A stretch of DNA of 64,000 nucleotides from Gemmatimonadota bacterium (GCA_009838845.1 VXRD01000022.1:32964-96963), one strand, 5' to 3'. Shown: positions 7,417-16,569, counted from the first letter of the stretch. Numbers and translations: made by a program. The notes: generated from the letters alone by a model not told the origin.

Positions 7417-9003
7417 ATGCGTGATCGAGCAGTAATCGGAGTCGATGTGGGCACAGGCAGCGTGCGGGCAGGCGTATTTGACTTAGACGGCACCATGTTG
7501 GGCACAGCATCCTCGCCCATCCTGGAATTCAATCCCAAACCCGATTTTTACGAACAATCCTCGGAGAATATCTGGGCAGAAACCGGAAAAGTCGTTCGCC
7601 AGGCCATCTCCCAATCTGGCCTCTCACCCAATGCAATAATCGGCATGAGCTTTGACGCAACCTGTTCTCTCGTCGTCCTGGACACTGCTGGACAGCCCCT
7701 GACCGTATCTGAAACGGGCGAAACCGAGCGCAACATCATCGTGTGGCGCGATCACCGCGCAATAAACCAGGTAAATCGCATCAATGCGGGTGGATATGAT
7801 GTGTTGCAATACGTCGGGGGCACGATGTCGCCCGAGCAAGAACCGCCAAAACTATTGTGGATCAAAGAAAACCTGCCCAAAACATGGCAAAAAGCGGGCA
7901 AATTTTTTGACCTGGCGGATTTTATGGTCTATAAAGCAACGGGAGCCGACCGCCGCAGTTTGTGTACCAACGTGTGCAAATGGACCTACCTGGGCCATGA
8001 ATCGCGCTGGGATCGCAACTTCTTTGGTGCCATTGGTCTGGGCGATTTATTCGACGGCGGAAAAGTGACAGAAGATGTCGCACCCATGGGCGAAAACTCG
8101 GGCACACTGAGTGCAGAAGCCGCCGATTTGATGGGATTGACAACGCAAACCGCCGTAGGGGTAGGCATTATCGATGCACATGCAGGGGGCATTGGCGTTG
8201 GGGTCAGCGAACCGATTTTGGCATTGATCGGCGGCACCTCGTCGTGCCACATGGCAGTATCAAAAGACGCGCGATTTATCCCCGGCGTGTGGGGACCTTA
8301 CTTCGGAGCGATGCTACCGGGTTTGTGGCTCAGCGAAGGCGGACAGAGTGCCACGGGCGCGTTATTGGACCATACCATCGAGCGATTTGGCATGGTCAAA
8401 GAAGAAGATCACTACTGGCATGTACTCACCGGAAAAGAAATCAATGCCGTGTACGCAGAACTCAACGCGTACATCGCCGCAAAAGGCATGCGTTCAGATT
8501 GGACAGAACGGCTGCATATTTTGCCCGATCACCACGGCAACCGCTCTCCCAAAGCCGACCCCAACGCACGGGGAATGATGGATGGCTTGACCCTGGATAT
8601 GTCCTACAATACACTGGCGCAAATTTATCACGCAACCATCCAGGCAGTAGCTTATGGCACGCGCAATATCATCGACGAAATGGAAAAACAAGGCTACGCA
8701 ATCGAGCAGATCAATGCGTGCGGAGGCGGCACAAAAAACGAACTGTGGATACGCGAACACGCCGACGCCACACAGCGTCCCATTCATCTACCCAAAGAAC
8801 CCGAAGCCGTACTGTTGGGATCAGCAATCCTCGGTGCCGTCGCCGCAGGTGCCTATGCATCAATTCAGGAAGCGATGGGCGCAATGTGTCACGCGGGCGA
8901 AGTCATCGAACCCAATCGAGACACCGCAGATTATCACGCCTGGAAATACGAAAAACAATTGACCATGTACGACCAGCATGTGAACCGACGCAACATCGAC
9001 TAA
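7417..9003 (+). CDS. FGGY-family carbohydrate kinase, ribulokinase type
   Basis: This 528-residue protein phosphorylates a sugar or polyol with ATP. The actin-like ATPase phosphate-1 motif GVDVGTGSVRAGVFD is at the N-terminus. Further family motifs are FDATCSLVVLD, VWRDHRA, IGGTSSCHMAV, GLWLSEGGQSATGALLDH and NACGGGTKNELW. The length and the ...EGGQSATGALLD... signature match the D-ribulokinase/YDR109C-like branch rather than xylulokinase or glycerol kinase. The ATG at 7417 is 6 nt from CTGAGG; a GTG at 7414 is also possible. With the flanking TIM-barrel isomerases it fits an isomerase-kinase step in pentose or pentitol use. Confidence 0.88.
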   Translation: MRDRAVIGVDVGTGSVRAGVFDLDGTMLGTASSPILEFNPKPDFYEQSSENIWAETGKVVRQAISQSGLSPNAIIGMSFDATCSLVVLDTAGQPLTVSETGETERNIIVWRDHRAINQVNRINAGGYDVLQYVGGTMSPEQEPPKLLWIKENLPKTWQKAGKFFDLADFMVYKATGADRRSLCTNVCKWTYLGHESRWDRNFFGAIGLGDLFDGGKVTEDVAPMGENSGTLSAEAADLMGLTTQTAVGVGIIDAHAGGIGVGVSEPILALIGGTSSCHMAVSKDARFIPGVWGPYFGAMLPGLWLSEGGQSATGALLDHTIERFGMVKEEDHYWHVLTGKEINAVYAELNAYIAAKGMRSDWTERLHILPDHHGNRSPKADPNARGMMDGLTLDMSYNTLAQIYHATIQAVAYGTRNIIDEMEKQGYAIEQINACGGGTKNELWIREHADATQRPIHLPKEPEAVLLGSAILGAVAAGAYASIQEAMGAMCHAGEVIEPNRDTADYHAWKYEKQLTMYDQHVNRRNID

Positions 9004-9078
9004 TCAGAAATTCGGTTGTGTTTCGCGCGATATCGCATTAGCATGGAATTGTTAATTATCAACTGAAGGAGATAAACC

Positions 9079-9912
9079 GTGAAAATCGGATACGGCACTT
9101 ATGCAATGCAAACGGAAAATATCTTCGACGCGCTTCCTCGCCTGCGCGACATAGGTTACGAAGCCCTCGAAATCAACACAGGTGACGACTGGCCCACTGC
9201 CCCGCACAAACTCGACACCGCTACCCGCGAAACACTCGCCAAAACCATCCAGGACCTCGGCTTTGAATCCCCCGTCACCATGGCCTTGATGCCCATCTGC
9301 ACACAGGGTGATAGCCGTCCCGCCATCCTCGAAAAATTTGACGACGCCTGTATCCTCGCCAGTGACCTCGCCTTCGGTGATAGCCCCGGCATCATCGTCA
9401 GCACACTCGGCGGACTGCACGGCACATGGGACGAAGTCAAACACACCTATTGCGATCAACTCCTCGAATTGGGCGACTGCGCCGCCAAACACAACGTCAT
9501 CCTCGCAACCGAACCCCATGCGGGCCACCCACTCGACACACCCCAAAAAGTCGATTGGCTCATGCGGCAAACCAATCACGACAACGTCAAAGTCAATTTC
9601 GACATGAGCCACTTTTACGTTGACGGTATCGCCCTCCAGCCGAGCGTTGACCTGTGCGCCCCCTATACCGTCTCCACCCACATCAAAGACGGTCATCGCG
9701 TCAACGGACAGGTGCGCTATCTCCTGCCCGGCGAAGGCGACTTCGACCTCGTCACTTACTTCAAAGCCGTCGCAGCCGCAGGCATCACCGTCCCAATCAC
9801 CGTCGAAGTCACCGCGCAAATCTGGAGACAACCCGAATACGACCCCTGGCCCGTCGCCGAACAATGCTTCAGTGCACTCGACAACGCGCGCACAGAAGCA
9901 GGTATTACATAA
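9079..9912 (+). CDS. Sugar phosphate isomerase/epimerase (TIM barrel)
   Basis: This 277-residue protein is a second member of the xylose-isomerase-like superfamily, only distantly similar to the one at 905. Ligand-bearing motifs are ATEPHAGH, VNFDMSHFYV, VSTHIKDGH and ITVEVTAQ. It starts with GTG at 9079, 8 nt after GAAGGAG, giving MKIGYGTYAMQT. From this gene to the E1beta gene the coding sequence is noticeably richer in C-ending codons than the genes just before. It is followed 20 nt later by the sulfatase, suggesting a separate transcription unit that starts here. Confidence 0.83.
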   Translation: MKIGYGTYAMQTENIFDALPRLRDIGYEALEINTGDDWPTAPHKLDTATRETLAKTIQDLGFESPVTMALMPICTQGDSRPAILEKFDDACILASDLAFGDSPGIIVSTLGGLHGTWDEVKHTYCDQLLELGDCAAKHNVILATEPHAGHPLDTPQKVDWLMRQTNHDNVKVNFDMSHFYVDGIALQPSVDLCAPYTVSTHIKDGHRVNGQVRYLLPGEGDFDLVTYFKAVAAAGITVPITVEVTAQIWRQPEYDPWPVAEQCFSALDNARTEAGIT

Positions 9913-9932
9913 GATAAATCAAAAATTCAATC

Positions 9933-11354
9933 ATGCCCTACAACATCCTCCTCATCCTGACCGATCAACAGCGCTGGGACTCGCTCGGTTGTTGCGGTGT
10001 AAGCGGCGTACACACCCCCAACCTCGACCGCCTCGCCAGTGAAGGCACGCGCTACGACCAGTGCTATGTCAACAACCCGATATGCACGCCCAGTCGCGCC
10101 AGTCTCTGGACCGGTAAACACCTGCCCGGTCACGGCGTCTATCGCCTGCACGATGTTCTACCCCAGGACGAAATCCTCTTTCCCTATCATCTGCGCGAAG
10201 CCGGCTACGACACTGCGCTCTTTGGCAAACTCCACGTTGCCGGTCACATGTGGGAAATGCAATACCGCCACCGCTTCGACGGCTTCAACACCTATGAATG
10301 GGCACCTGACCCCAATGGGTATCGGGGATGCGACACCGCGTACTTCCGCTGGCTTGCAGTACATCATCCCGACATTCTCCAGCGCTGGAAACGCGACGGC
10401 AACAGCATTGGCCATGTACGCGCCGAAGCCCACTTCACCACCTGGGCCGCCGACCGCACCATCGACTATCTCCACCGCATGCAGGGCACACACCAGCCCT
10501 TCTTCTGTTGCATGAGCGTCTTTGATCCGCACAGCCCCTATACAAATTATCCCAAAGAATACGCCGACTACCTCGACATCGATGCCTTGCCCGAACCCTT
10601 TGCCGTAGATGAATCCTTTGACCACCGTCCAATTGCACACAGGCGAGAGCACAACGGGCGATCTTTCCCCTCAACGGACACCCTGCGCGAAAGCCGCATC
10701 GGCTACCACGCGGCCATCACCCTCATCGACGAACAAATCGGGCGCGTCTTGCAAACACTCAACGATACAAATTTTGCGGACAACACCATCGTCATCTTTG
10801 CCAGCGACCACGGCGACATGCTCGGCGATCACGGCCTCACCGTCAAAGGCGCATACATGTACGACGCCTGCACACGGGTGCCCATGATCATCCGCGCACC
10901 AGACACATCCGGCGGTCAAATCATCGACGCCCCCTGCCAACTTCACGACATTGCCGCAACCGCACTCGCCATCGCCGGATGCGAACAAACCGACCTCATG
11001 CCCGATGCGTGCGATCTCCTGGACACCAACGCCTTGCAACAACGCGGCCATGCCGTCTGCATGCACCGCAACTCGAGCACCACGCGCGGAGGCTATCACA
11101 ACCCGGAATTGCACATTACCATGTGGCGAGAAAACCGCTACAAACTCAGCATCTACCACGCGCCACAACCCGGACCCGACGATTGCCCCGGCGAACTCTT
11201 TGACATGGAAACAGACCCCGACGAAATGAACAACCTCTGGTTCGACGCCGACATGTCCGACACGCGCGACCAACTCATCCACAAACTCACGACTTTTCTC
11301 GTGCAACAAGATGCACAGGGACGCGCGAGAGGTAGCGAAGCCCTGCCACCGTGA
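9933..11354 (+). CDS. Sulfatase (formylglycine type)
   Basis: This 473-residue protein is an arylsulfatase-family enzyme. The signature CTPSRASLWTG is intact, with Cys51 the residue normally oxidised to formylglycine. Metal ligands are LTDQQRWD at the N-terminus and ASDHGDMLGDHG later; the C-terminal subdomain has the ELFDMETDPDEMNNL motif common in the family. No signal peptide is apparent, so it may act on imported sulfated sugars or monoesters. No clear Shine-Dalgarno precedes the ATG. A sulfatase-maturing enzyme (FGE or anSME) is not in the window. Confidence 0.9.
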   Translation: MPYNILLILTDQQRWDSLGCCGVSGVHTPNLDRLASEGTRYDQCYVNNPICTPSRASLWTGKHLPGHGVYRLHDVLPQDEILFPYHLREAGYDTALFGKLHVAGHMWEMQYRHRFDGFNTYEWAPDPNGYRGCDTAYFRWLAVHHPDILQRWKRDGNSIGHVRAEAHFTTWAADRTIDYLHRMQGTHQPFFCCMSVFDPHSPYTNYPKEYADYLDIDALPEPFAVDESFDHRPIAHRREHNGRSFPSTDTLRESRIGYHAAITLIDEQIGRVLQTLNDTNFADNTIVIFASDHGDMLGDHGLTVKGAYMYDACTRVPMIIRAPDTSGGQIIDAPCQLHDIAATALAIAGCEQTDLMPDACDLLDTNALQQRGHAVCMHRNSSTTRGGYHNPELHITMWRENRYKLSIYHAPQPGPDDCPGELFDMETDPDEMNNLWFDADMSDTRDQLIHKLTTFLVQQDAQGRARGSEALPP

Positions 11355-11371
11355 TTTTGGAAAGATAGATC

Positions 11372-12538
11372 ATGACAAAAACCATCATCATGCCCAAATA
11401 CGGGCTTCAGCAAGACAATGGCACCGTCGTTGAATGGCGCGTCAAAGAAGGCGACCACGTCAACAAGGGCGACATCCTCCTCGACCTGGAAACAGACAAA
11501 GCACTCTTTGAATACGAATCGCCCGAAAGCGGTTACGTCCGCAAACTCGTCGCCCAAAACGGCGAAGAAGTGCCAGTGCTCTCTGTCATTGCCATCATCA
11601 CCGACGAAGCCGACGAAACCATTGAAAATTTAACACCTGCCAGCACGGACTCCCCCACAGAGGAACCGCGCCAGATAACGGACGACACCGCAGAGCGAGA
11701 ACCCACTCTGGAAGCCTCTACCCAGCGCATCAAAAGATCTCCTGCCGCCCGTCGCCGCGCCCGCGAACTCAACATTGACCTCGCCAACATCGCAGGCACT
11801 GGTCCCGGTGACCGCATCGTACTCGCCGATGTCGAACTCGCAGCATCTGCGGCACCATCCTCCACCACACTATCGCGCATGCGCCAGGCCATTGGCAGAA
11901 CCATGGCCTATAGCAAAAGCACCATTCCGCACTTCTACGTTGCCACTGAAATAGACATGACCGACGCGGAAACCTGGCGCAAAAACCTCGCAGAAACCGA
12001 CGCCATCAAGCTCTCTGTCACCGACCTCTTTGTCAAAGCCGCCGCCGATGCCCTCACCCAATACCCGGCGCTCAACGCCAGCCTCGACGGAGATACCGCC
12101 GTTATCGTACACGACACAGTCGATATCGGCCTTGCCGTTGGCACCGACGACGGCCTCGTCGTCCCGGTCATCCCAAATGCCGATCAGGCATTCCTCACTG
12201 ACCTCGCCGACGAACGCGGCCAGCGCGTCGAAGAAGCCAGGCAGGGCAGATTGCGCGGCGATGCCAGTGCCACCTTCACCATCTCAAATCTGGGAATGTA
12301 CGGCATCACATCCTTCACTGCCATTGTCAATCCCCCCGAAGCCGCCATCTTAGCTGTCGGCGCAGCCATCGCGCGCGTTGTCCCCATCGGCGATACCATG
12401 ACCATCGCCGTTCGCCAAATCGCAGAAGTCACACTCTCCGCCGACCACCGCCTCGTCGATGGCGTGGTCGCGGCTCAATTTTTACAGGCACTAAAACAAA
12501 ACCTGGAAGACACGAACAAATTGGAAAGCTGGTTGTGA
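11372..12538 (+). CDS. Dihydrolipoamide acyltransferase, E2 subunit of a 2-oxoacid dehydrogenase
   Basis: This 388-residue protein has one N-terminal lipoyl domain (residues 1-80; lipoylated Lys43 in LETDKALFEYES), an acidic/Thr linker, a peripheral subunit-binding domain (about 121-155, SPAARRRARELNIDL) and a C-terminal acyltransferase domain. The catalytic motif ADHRLVDG is present, with His359 and Asp363. It transfers the acyl group from E1 to CoA. A single lipoyl domain and the gene order E2, E1alpha, E1beta occur in pyruvate, acetoin and branched-chain complexes, so the substrate is open. E3 is not encoded nearby and must come from elsewhere in the genome. Confidence 0.92.
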   Translation: MTKTIIMPKYGLQQDNGTVVEWRVKEGDHVNKGDILLDLETDKALFEYESPESGYVRKLVAQNGEEVPVLSVIAIITDEADETIENLTPASTDSPTEEPRQITDDTAEREPTLEASTQRIKRSPAARRRARELNIDLANIAGTGPGDRIVLADVELAASAAPSSTTLSRMRQAIGRTMAYSKSTIPHFYVATEIDMTDAETWRKNLAETDAIKLSVTDLFVKAAADALTQYPALNASLDGDTAVIVHDTVDIGLAVGTDDGLVVPVIPNADQAFLTDLADERGQRVEEARQGRLRGDASATFTISNLGMYGITSFTAIVNPPEAAILAVGAAIARVVPIGDTMTIAVRQIAEVTLSADHRLVDGVVAAQFLQALKQNLEDTNKLESWL

Positions 12539-12550
12539 AAAGGAGCCTTT

Positions 12551-13513
12551 ATGTCCCTACCCTCTGAAATCCTGATCAAAATGTACCGCGCCATGCTCCG
12601 CATCCGCCGTTTTGAAGAACAAATCTGGGAAGTCTATACCGGCGGACTCATGCACGGACTGGCGCACCTCTACATCGGCGAAGAAGCCGTTGCCGTGGGC
12701 GTTTGCGCTGCACTGCGCGACGACGACTTCATCACCAGCACCCACCGCGGGCACGGGCACTGCGTTGCCAAAGGCGGGAACCTCGAAGCCATGATGGCCG
12801 AAGTGATGGGCCGCGTCACGGGCCACTGCCGCGGCAAAGGCGGCTCCATGCACATCGCCGACATGTCCGTTGGCATCCTCGGCGCAAATGGCATTGTCGG
12901 CGGCGGATTTGGCATCGCCACAGGCGCAGCACTCTCAGCCCAAAAACGCGGCACCGACCAGGTTGCCGTCTGCTTCTTTGGCGACGGTGCCTCCAATCAG
13001 GGCATCTTCTTCGAAGTCATGAACTTCGCCGCAATATGGAAACTCCCGGTCATCTACGTCTGCGAAAACAACCACTACGGCGAATACACCCCCACCGGAA
13101 ACGTCACCGCAGGTAAAAGCATCGCCGATCGCTCCCTCCCCTTCGGCATTCCCAGCACAACCGTAGATGGCAGCGACGCCATTGCCGTGTACGAAGCCAC
13201 TGCCCAGGCCGTTGAACGCGCGAGAAAGGGCGATGGCGCCACACTCATCGAATGCGACACATACCGCTATCGCGGGCACCACGTTGGCGACCCCGGGGAA
13301 GGCTATCGCTCAAAAGAAGAAATTGAATCATGGATGGCCAAAGACCCCATCCAGCAGCTTCGCACAAAAATCTTAGACGACAACATCGCCTCCGGAGCCG
13401 AACTCGATGCGGAAGAGCGCGAAGTTGAAAAAGAAATGGAAAACGCGCTCGAAGCTGCCAAAGCCGCGCCTTATCCCGATGTTGAGGAGGTCAATCAACA
13501 TGTCTATGCGTGA
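12551..13513 (+). CDS. 2-Oxoacid dehydrogenase E1 component, alpha subunit
   Basis: This 320-residue protein is the thiamine-diphosphate subunit of the E1 decarboxylase. The ThDP/Mg motif is clear: FFGDGASNQGIFFE followed by VCENNHYGEYT (the GDG...NN pattern). THRGHGH and GRGKGGSMH-like segments (CRGKGGSMHIAD) also fit PdhA/AcoA proteins. AAGGAG precedes the ATG, 12 nt after the E2 stop. Its last 14 nt overlap the start of the beta-subunit gene, so their translation is coupled. Similarity to acetoin-dehydrogenase E1 is possible; the motifs do not separate acetoin from pyruvate. Confidence 0.92.
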   Translation: MSLPSEILIKMYRAMLRIRRFEEQIWEVYTGGLMHGLAHLYIGEEAVAVGVCAALRDDDFITSTHRGHGHCVAKGGNLEAMMAEVMGRVTGHCRGKGGSMHIADMSVGILGANGIVGGGFGIATGAALSAQKRGTDQVAVCFFGDGASNQGIFFEVMNFAAIWKLPVIYVCENNHYGEYTPTGNVTAGKSIADRSLPFGIPSTTVDGSDAIAVYEATAQAVERARKGDGATLIECDTYRYRGHHVGDPGEGYRSKEEIESWMAKDPIQQLRTKILDDNIASGAELDAEEREVEKEMENALEAAKAAPYPDVEEVNQHVYA

Positions 13514-14486
13514 AATGACTTATGGCGAAGCCGTCAAAGAAGCCATGGCCGAAGAAATGCGCCGCGATCCCACGGTCTTTCTCATGGGCGAAGATGTCGG
13601 CAAAGCCGGCACGGTCTTCAAAGTACTCCTCGGTTTGCACGACGAATTTGGCGACGACCGCGTCATCGACACGCCCATTGCAGAAGCGGGTCTCGTCGGC
13701 CTTGGCGTTGGTGCTGCACTTACCGGCTCGCGCCCCATTGTCGATATCATGTTTGGCGACTTCATCACCCTGGCAATGGACCAGATCGTAAACCAGGCTG
13801 CCAAACTGCGCTACATGTCCGGTGGTCAGGCCATCGTGCCCATCACCATCCGCTCCACAATGGGCGCAGGGCGCTCCTCTGCCGCGCAGCATTCGCAAAG
13901 CTTGCACGCCTGGCTCGCGCACATCCCCGGCCTCAAAGTCGCCATTCCCTCCACACCCGCCGACGCCAAGGGCCTCTTCAAAACCGCCGTTAGAGACGAC
14001 AACCCCGTCGTCATTTACGAAGACAAAATGATGTACGCCCTCAAAGGCATGGTGCCCACAGAAGAAGACTACACCATACCCTTTGGACAGGCCGACATCA
14101 AACGCGAAGGCGACGACATCACCCTCATCGCCACATCGAGCATGGTTCACGTCGCCCTCGAAGCTGCCGATGCACTTGCCGAACAGGGCATCAGTGCCGA
14201 AGTTGTTGACCCGCGCACCCTCGTTCCGCTCGACAGAGAAACCCTCATCGAATCCGTGGTCAAAACCACCCGTGCCGTCATCATCGACGAAGGCTATAAA
14301 AATTTTGGTATCACAGGGGAAATCGCCTCCATCGTCTATAACGGCGCCTTTGACTACATCGACGCACCCATCGTTCGCCTCGGCGCAATGGACGTACCCG
14401 TACCGTTTAGCAAACCCCTCGAAGACGCCACAATCCCCACGCCCGGAGATGTGGTCAAAGCCGTGCAGGCCATGAAAATCAAATAG
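13500..14486 (+). CDS. 2-Oxoacid dehydrogenase E1 component, beta subunit
   Basis: This 328-residue protein is the beta partner of E1 (transketolase-like pyrimidine-binding plus C-terminal domain). Family motifs include FLMGEDVGKAGTVF, DTPIAEAGLVGLGVGAAL, FGDFITLAMDQIVNQAAK and VVDPRTLVPLD. The frame is open to 13407, but the ATG at 13500 is the start: GAGGAGG lies 9 nt upstream and MREMTYGEAV is the usual N-terminus. It overlaps the alpha-subunit gene by 14 nt. It closes the E2-E1alpha-E1beta operon and is followed 14 nt later by a strong terminator. Confidence 0.92.
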   Translation: MSMREMTYGEAVKEAMAEEMRRDPTVFLMGEDVGKAGTVFKVLLGLHDEFGDDRVIDTPIAEAGLVGLGVGAALTGSRPIVDIMFGDFITLAMDQIVNQAAKLRYMSGGQAIVPITIRSTMGAGRSSAAQHSQSLHAWLAHIPGLKVAIPSTPADAKGLFKTAVRDDNPVVIYEDKMMYALKGMVPTEEDYTIPFGQADIKREGDDITLIATSSMVHVALEAADALAEQGISAEVVDPRTLVPLDRETLIESVVKTTRAVIIDEGYKNFGITGEIASIVYNGAFDYIDAPIVRLGAMDVPVPFSKPLEDATIPTPGDVVKAVQAMKIK

Positions 14487-14500
14487 CACTCACAAAAAAA

Positions 14501-14524
14501 GCCCGGCAATCTGCCGGGCTTTTG
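14501..14524 (+). terminator. Rho-independent terminator of the E1/E2 operon
   Basis: GCCCGGCA-atc-TGCCGGGC is followed by TTTTGC and preceded by a run of A. It could work on both strands and so also insulate the tRNA-Leu gene that reads towards it. Confidence 0.85.
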
Positions 14525-14542
14525 CATTGTACAATAAAAAAA

Positions 14543-14628
14543 TGCCGAGGACGGGACTCGAACCCGTACGGGCGATTAGCCCAAGGGATTTTAAGTCCCT
14601 CGTGTCTACCAGTTCCACCACCTCGGCA
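14543..14628 (-). tRNA. tRNA-Leu (UAA)
   Basis: This 86-nt class II tRNA has a 7-bp acceptor stem, a long variable arm and a GGTTCGAGTCC T-loop. The anticodon loop CTTAAAA gives anticodon UAA. CCA is not encoded. A canonical promoter lies just upstream. Confidence 0.95.
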
Positions 14629-14639
14629 CAGTATGGCAA

Positions 14640-14668
14640 AAAATAGACAAAGAGGCCGTGCTTGTCAA
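14640..14668 (-). promoter_or_regulatory. Sigma-70-type promoter of tRNA-Leu (UAA)
   Basis: On the minus strand TTGACA (14663-14668), a 17-nt spacer and TATTTT (14640-14645) lie just upstream of the tRNA 5' end. Confidence 0.8.
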
Positions 14669-14710
14669 ACGCACAATTCTCTCTTTACCTCCAAAAATCT
14701 CATCTCAGAA

Positions 14711-15616
14711 TTATCCATCCAACCGTTCGGCCAGCGCACAGGTGGCTGGCGTGCCATCTACTTCTGCAAACACTCTCCCAAATTCCTCCCGAGAAACCTG
14801 CCGCGTATTCTCTCCGCGATACTGAAATTGCAATGCCCTGCGGCGGTGCGGACTGCGGTTTGGAGGCGTCTGATGGGGTAGCATCGCCGAAAAGATCATC
14901 GCCCCTCCCGCCTTCATTTCCAGTGGAACCGCATCGCTATAATCCAACCGACCTTCCACAATCTGACAGTCAATCGTATGTACGTGTTTGAATGCCTCGC
15001 CCTTATGTCTGCCGGGCAACACATGCATGCACCCATTCTCCACCGTTGCGTCGTCCAGCGTAATCCACGCTGTAGCAACCGCCTCTAAAGGCAACCAGTC
15101 AAAATAGGCATTGTCCTGATGCCAGGGCTTTTCCGACCCGATAAATGGCGGCTTGGAAAGGGCCATCTCGTTTTTCAAAACTACCCTCTGCCCCAGAACG
15201 CGTTCCACAAATCCCTTGATACGCGGATGTTCGACCAATGCTCGAAACGTGGGATGCGCCTGATGATACCCGTGCAGTTTGCGAAATTTAAGCTCGGCTT
15301 CGGTATTTGCCAATGAAAGAGGGTCCGCAACACCTGACTCAAAGTGGATACCGAACTCGCCATCCAATTCCTGCACCTGAACGCCAGCATAGTTCCCCCT
15401 TGTCCCGGGATTTTCTTCCCGCACCCGTGCCCGGCCCGCGCGTGCCTCGTCCATCAGCCATCCCGTGATCTCGCTCAAAGCTGTCTGAGCGGCCTCGACC
15501 TCTTCGGCAGTCAACACATTTTCAAATGCGAGATACCCATCCCGGTGAAATTGCGCCACCAGGCCATCGTCCAGGGCCTCTGGACAATCCGGTAAACGCG
15601 CTATCGACACAGACAT
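14711..15616 (-). CDS. Phytanoyl-CoA dioxygenase (PhyH) family oxygenase
   Basis: This 301-residue protein is an Fe(II)/2-oxoglutarate-dependent oxygenase. The iron site is seen as PWHQDNAYFDW (HxD) and the distal His in MLPHQTPPN; an Arg in RRRALQFQYR is placed to bind 2-oxoglutarate. The N-terminal FHRDGYLAFENVLTAEEV is typical of the family. PhyH enzymes hydroxylate many small molecules and lipids, so the substrate is not predictable. A GGAGG-like site (reading AGGAGGGCAAG) precedes the ATG at 15616. It sits between two tRNA genes on the same strand. Confidence 0.9.
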   Translation of the reverse strand: MSVSIARLPDCPEALDDGLVAQFHRDGYLAFENVLTAEEVEAAQTALSEITGWLMDEARAGRARVREENPGTRGNYAGVQVQELDGEFGIHFESGVADPLSLANTEAELKFRKLHGYHQAHPTFRALVEHPRIKGFVERVLGQRVVLKNEMALSKPPFIGSEKPWHQDNAYFDWLPLEAVATAWITLDDATVENGCMHVLPGRHKGEAFKHVHTIDCQIVEGRLDYSDAVPLEMKAGGAMIFSAMLPHQTPPNRSPHRRRALQFQYRGENTRQVSREEFGRVFAEVDGTPATCALAERLDG

Positions 15617-15709
15617 CTTGCCCTCCTGCGTTATACGGCAATACCAAACACTGTTTCCAAATAAATCTAAAGCATTTCAACACACTTGACAAGAACATCG
15701 AAACAAATA

Positions 15710-15741
15710 ACCGGTCAATCTCATCATCGAAATTGACCGGT
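15710..15741 (-). terminator. Terminator after tRNA-Cys
   Basis: On the minus strand a perfect 10-bp stem, ACCGGTCAAT/ATTGACCGGT, with a 12-nt loop is followed by TATTTGTTT. The 5' arm is also part of a 16-bp palindrome AATTGACCGGTCAATT at 15731-15746. Confidence 0.7.
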
Positions 15742-15748
15742 CAATTTT

Positions 15749-15822
15749 TGGAGGTGCCGGGCGGATTCGAACCGCCGATAAAGGCTTTGCAGGCCTCTGC
15801 CTTACCGCTTGGCCACGGCACC
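15749..15822 (-). tRNA. tRNA-Cys (GCA)
   Basis: This is a 74-nt gene including an encoded CCA (plus-strand TGG at 15749-15751). It has acceptor GGTGCCG/CGGCACC, anticodon loop CCTGCAAAG with anticodon GCA, and T-loop GGTTCGAATCC. The discriminator base is U, as expected for tRNA-Cys. It has its own promoter and terminator. Confidence 0.95.
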
Positions 15823-15852
15823 CAATACGCTGTGTTTGATCCGCGAAGCGTT

Positions 15853-15881
15853 AAAATACCGTACTTTATATCGAATGTCAA
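15853..15881 (-). promoter_or_regulatory. Sigma-70-type promoter of tRNA-Cys
   Basis: Minus strand TTGACA (15876-15881), a 17-nt spacer and TATTTT (15853-15858), about 30 nt from the tRNA 5' end. The spacer region is AT-rich. Confidence 0.8.
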
Positions 15882-15890
15882 GGGGTGGCG

Positions 15891-16544
15891 TCAACGCGCA
15901 GCCCAGTTAATACCGCGTCGCTGGATCTCTTTCGCCTCTGGCACATCAAAATCCACGGCTTTGTGCCCCAGGGAAGAGTAAAACACCCGTCCTGCACCCC
16001 ACATGCGTTTCCAAACTACCGGCATCACACAACCATTGACCCAGGGGGCCACATCGGTCTCAAACGTCGTTGTCACCAGCACTTCATTTCCCGGATCAGT
16101 ATGCATATAATACTGCTCGGAATGCATCGCAAAATCGCTCAGCCCCGCCACAATCGGATCATCTGCTTTTTCCGGCACAATATTGACCTCATAATCGATC
16201 ACCCCACCCGGGTGCGACACCCACTGCCCGCCCGTCATCCACTGATAGCCCGTATTATTGCGAAATGCATCGCACATCCCACCGTGCCATCCCGCCAATC
16301 CAACGCCACTCTTAACCGCCCCTTGAAGCCCCTGTTCCTGTCCTTTTTCAATGCTACCCATCGTCCAGCACGGCACAACCACGCTCAGTTCCGACATGTA
16401 ATCCGCATCCGTATAAACATCCATTGAATCGCGAACATCTACATCAAACCCATCTGCTTCCAGTAACGGCGCAAAAATATCCACACATTCCTTTGGCTCG
16501 TGCCCTTGCCAACCACCCCATACCATCAGAGCTTTCTTACTCAT
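15891..16544 (-). CDS. ThuA-domain protein (trehalose-utilisation family)
   Basis: This 217-residue protein has the class-I glutamine-amidotransferase-like ThuA fold. Visible motifs are [15 protein letters not shown] at the N-terminus, [26 protein letters not shown] and [13 protein letters not shown]. ThuA proteins are linked to disaccharide catabolism (3-keto sugars), but their reaction is poorly defined. ATG at 16544 is chosen because AAGGAG lies 6 nt upstream; an in-frame ATG at 16550 directly abuts that site. It is the last gene of the PhyH-Ldh2-ThuA trio, 25 nt after the Ldh2 stop. Confidence 0.85.
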   Translation of the reverse strand: MSKKALMVWGGWQGHEPKECVDIFAPLLEADGFDVDVRDSMDVYTDADYMSELSVVVPCWTMGSIEKGQEQGLQGAVKSGVGLAGWHGGMCDAFRNNTGYQWMTGGQWVSHPGGVIDYEVNIVPEKADDPIVAGLSDFAMHSEQYYMHTDPGNEVLVTTTFETDVAPWVNGCVMPVVWKRMWGAGRVFYSSLGHKAVDFDVPEAKEIQRRGINWAAR

Positions 16545-16569
16545 CTTCATCTCCTTATTTGAAAATCTG

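Noticed and set aside
8244-9041. 265-residue plus-strand frame within the FGGY kinase
   Set aside because: It is Arg-rich and out of frame with a clearly conserved kinase.
9052-9864. 270-residue minus-strand open frame opposite the TIM-barrel isomerase
   Set aside because: It is a shadow of C-ending codons in the real gene and has no ribosome site or domain.
13491-14489. 332-residue minus-strand open frame opposite E1beta
   Set aside because: The E1beta frame has unmistakable family motifs; the antisense frame is Gly/Asp-rich shadow sequence with no recognisable domain.
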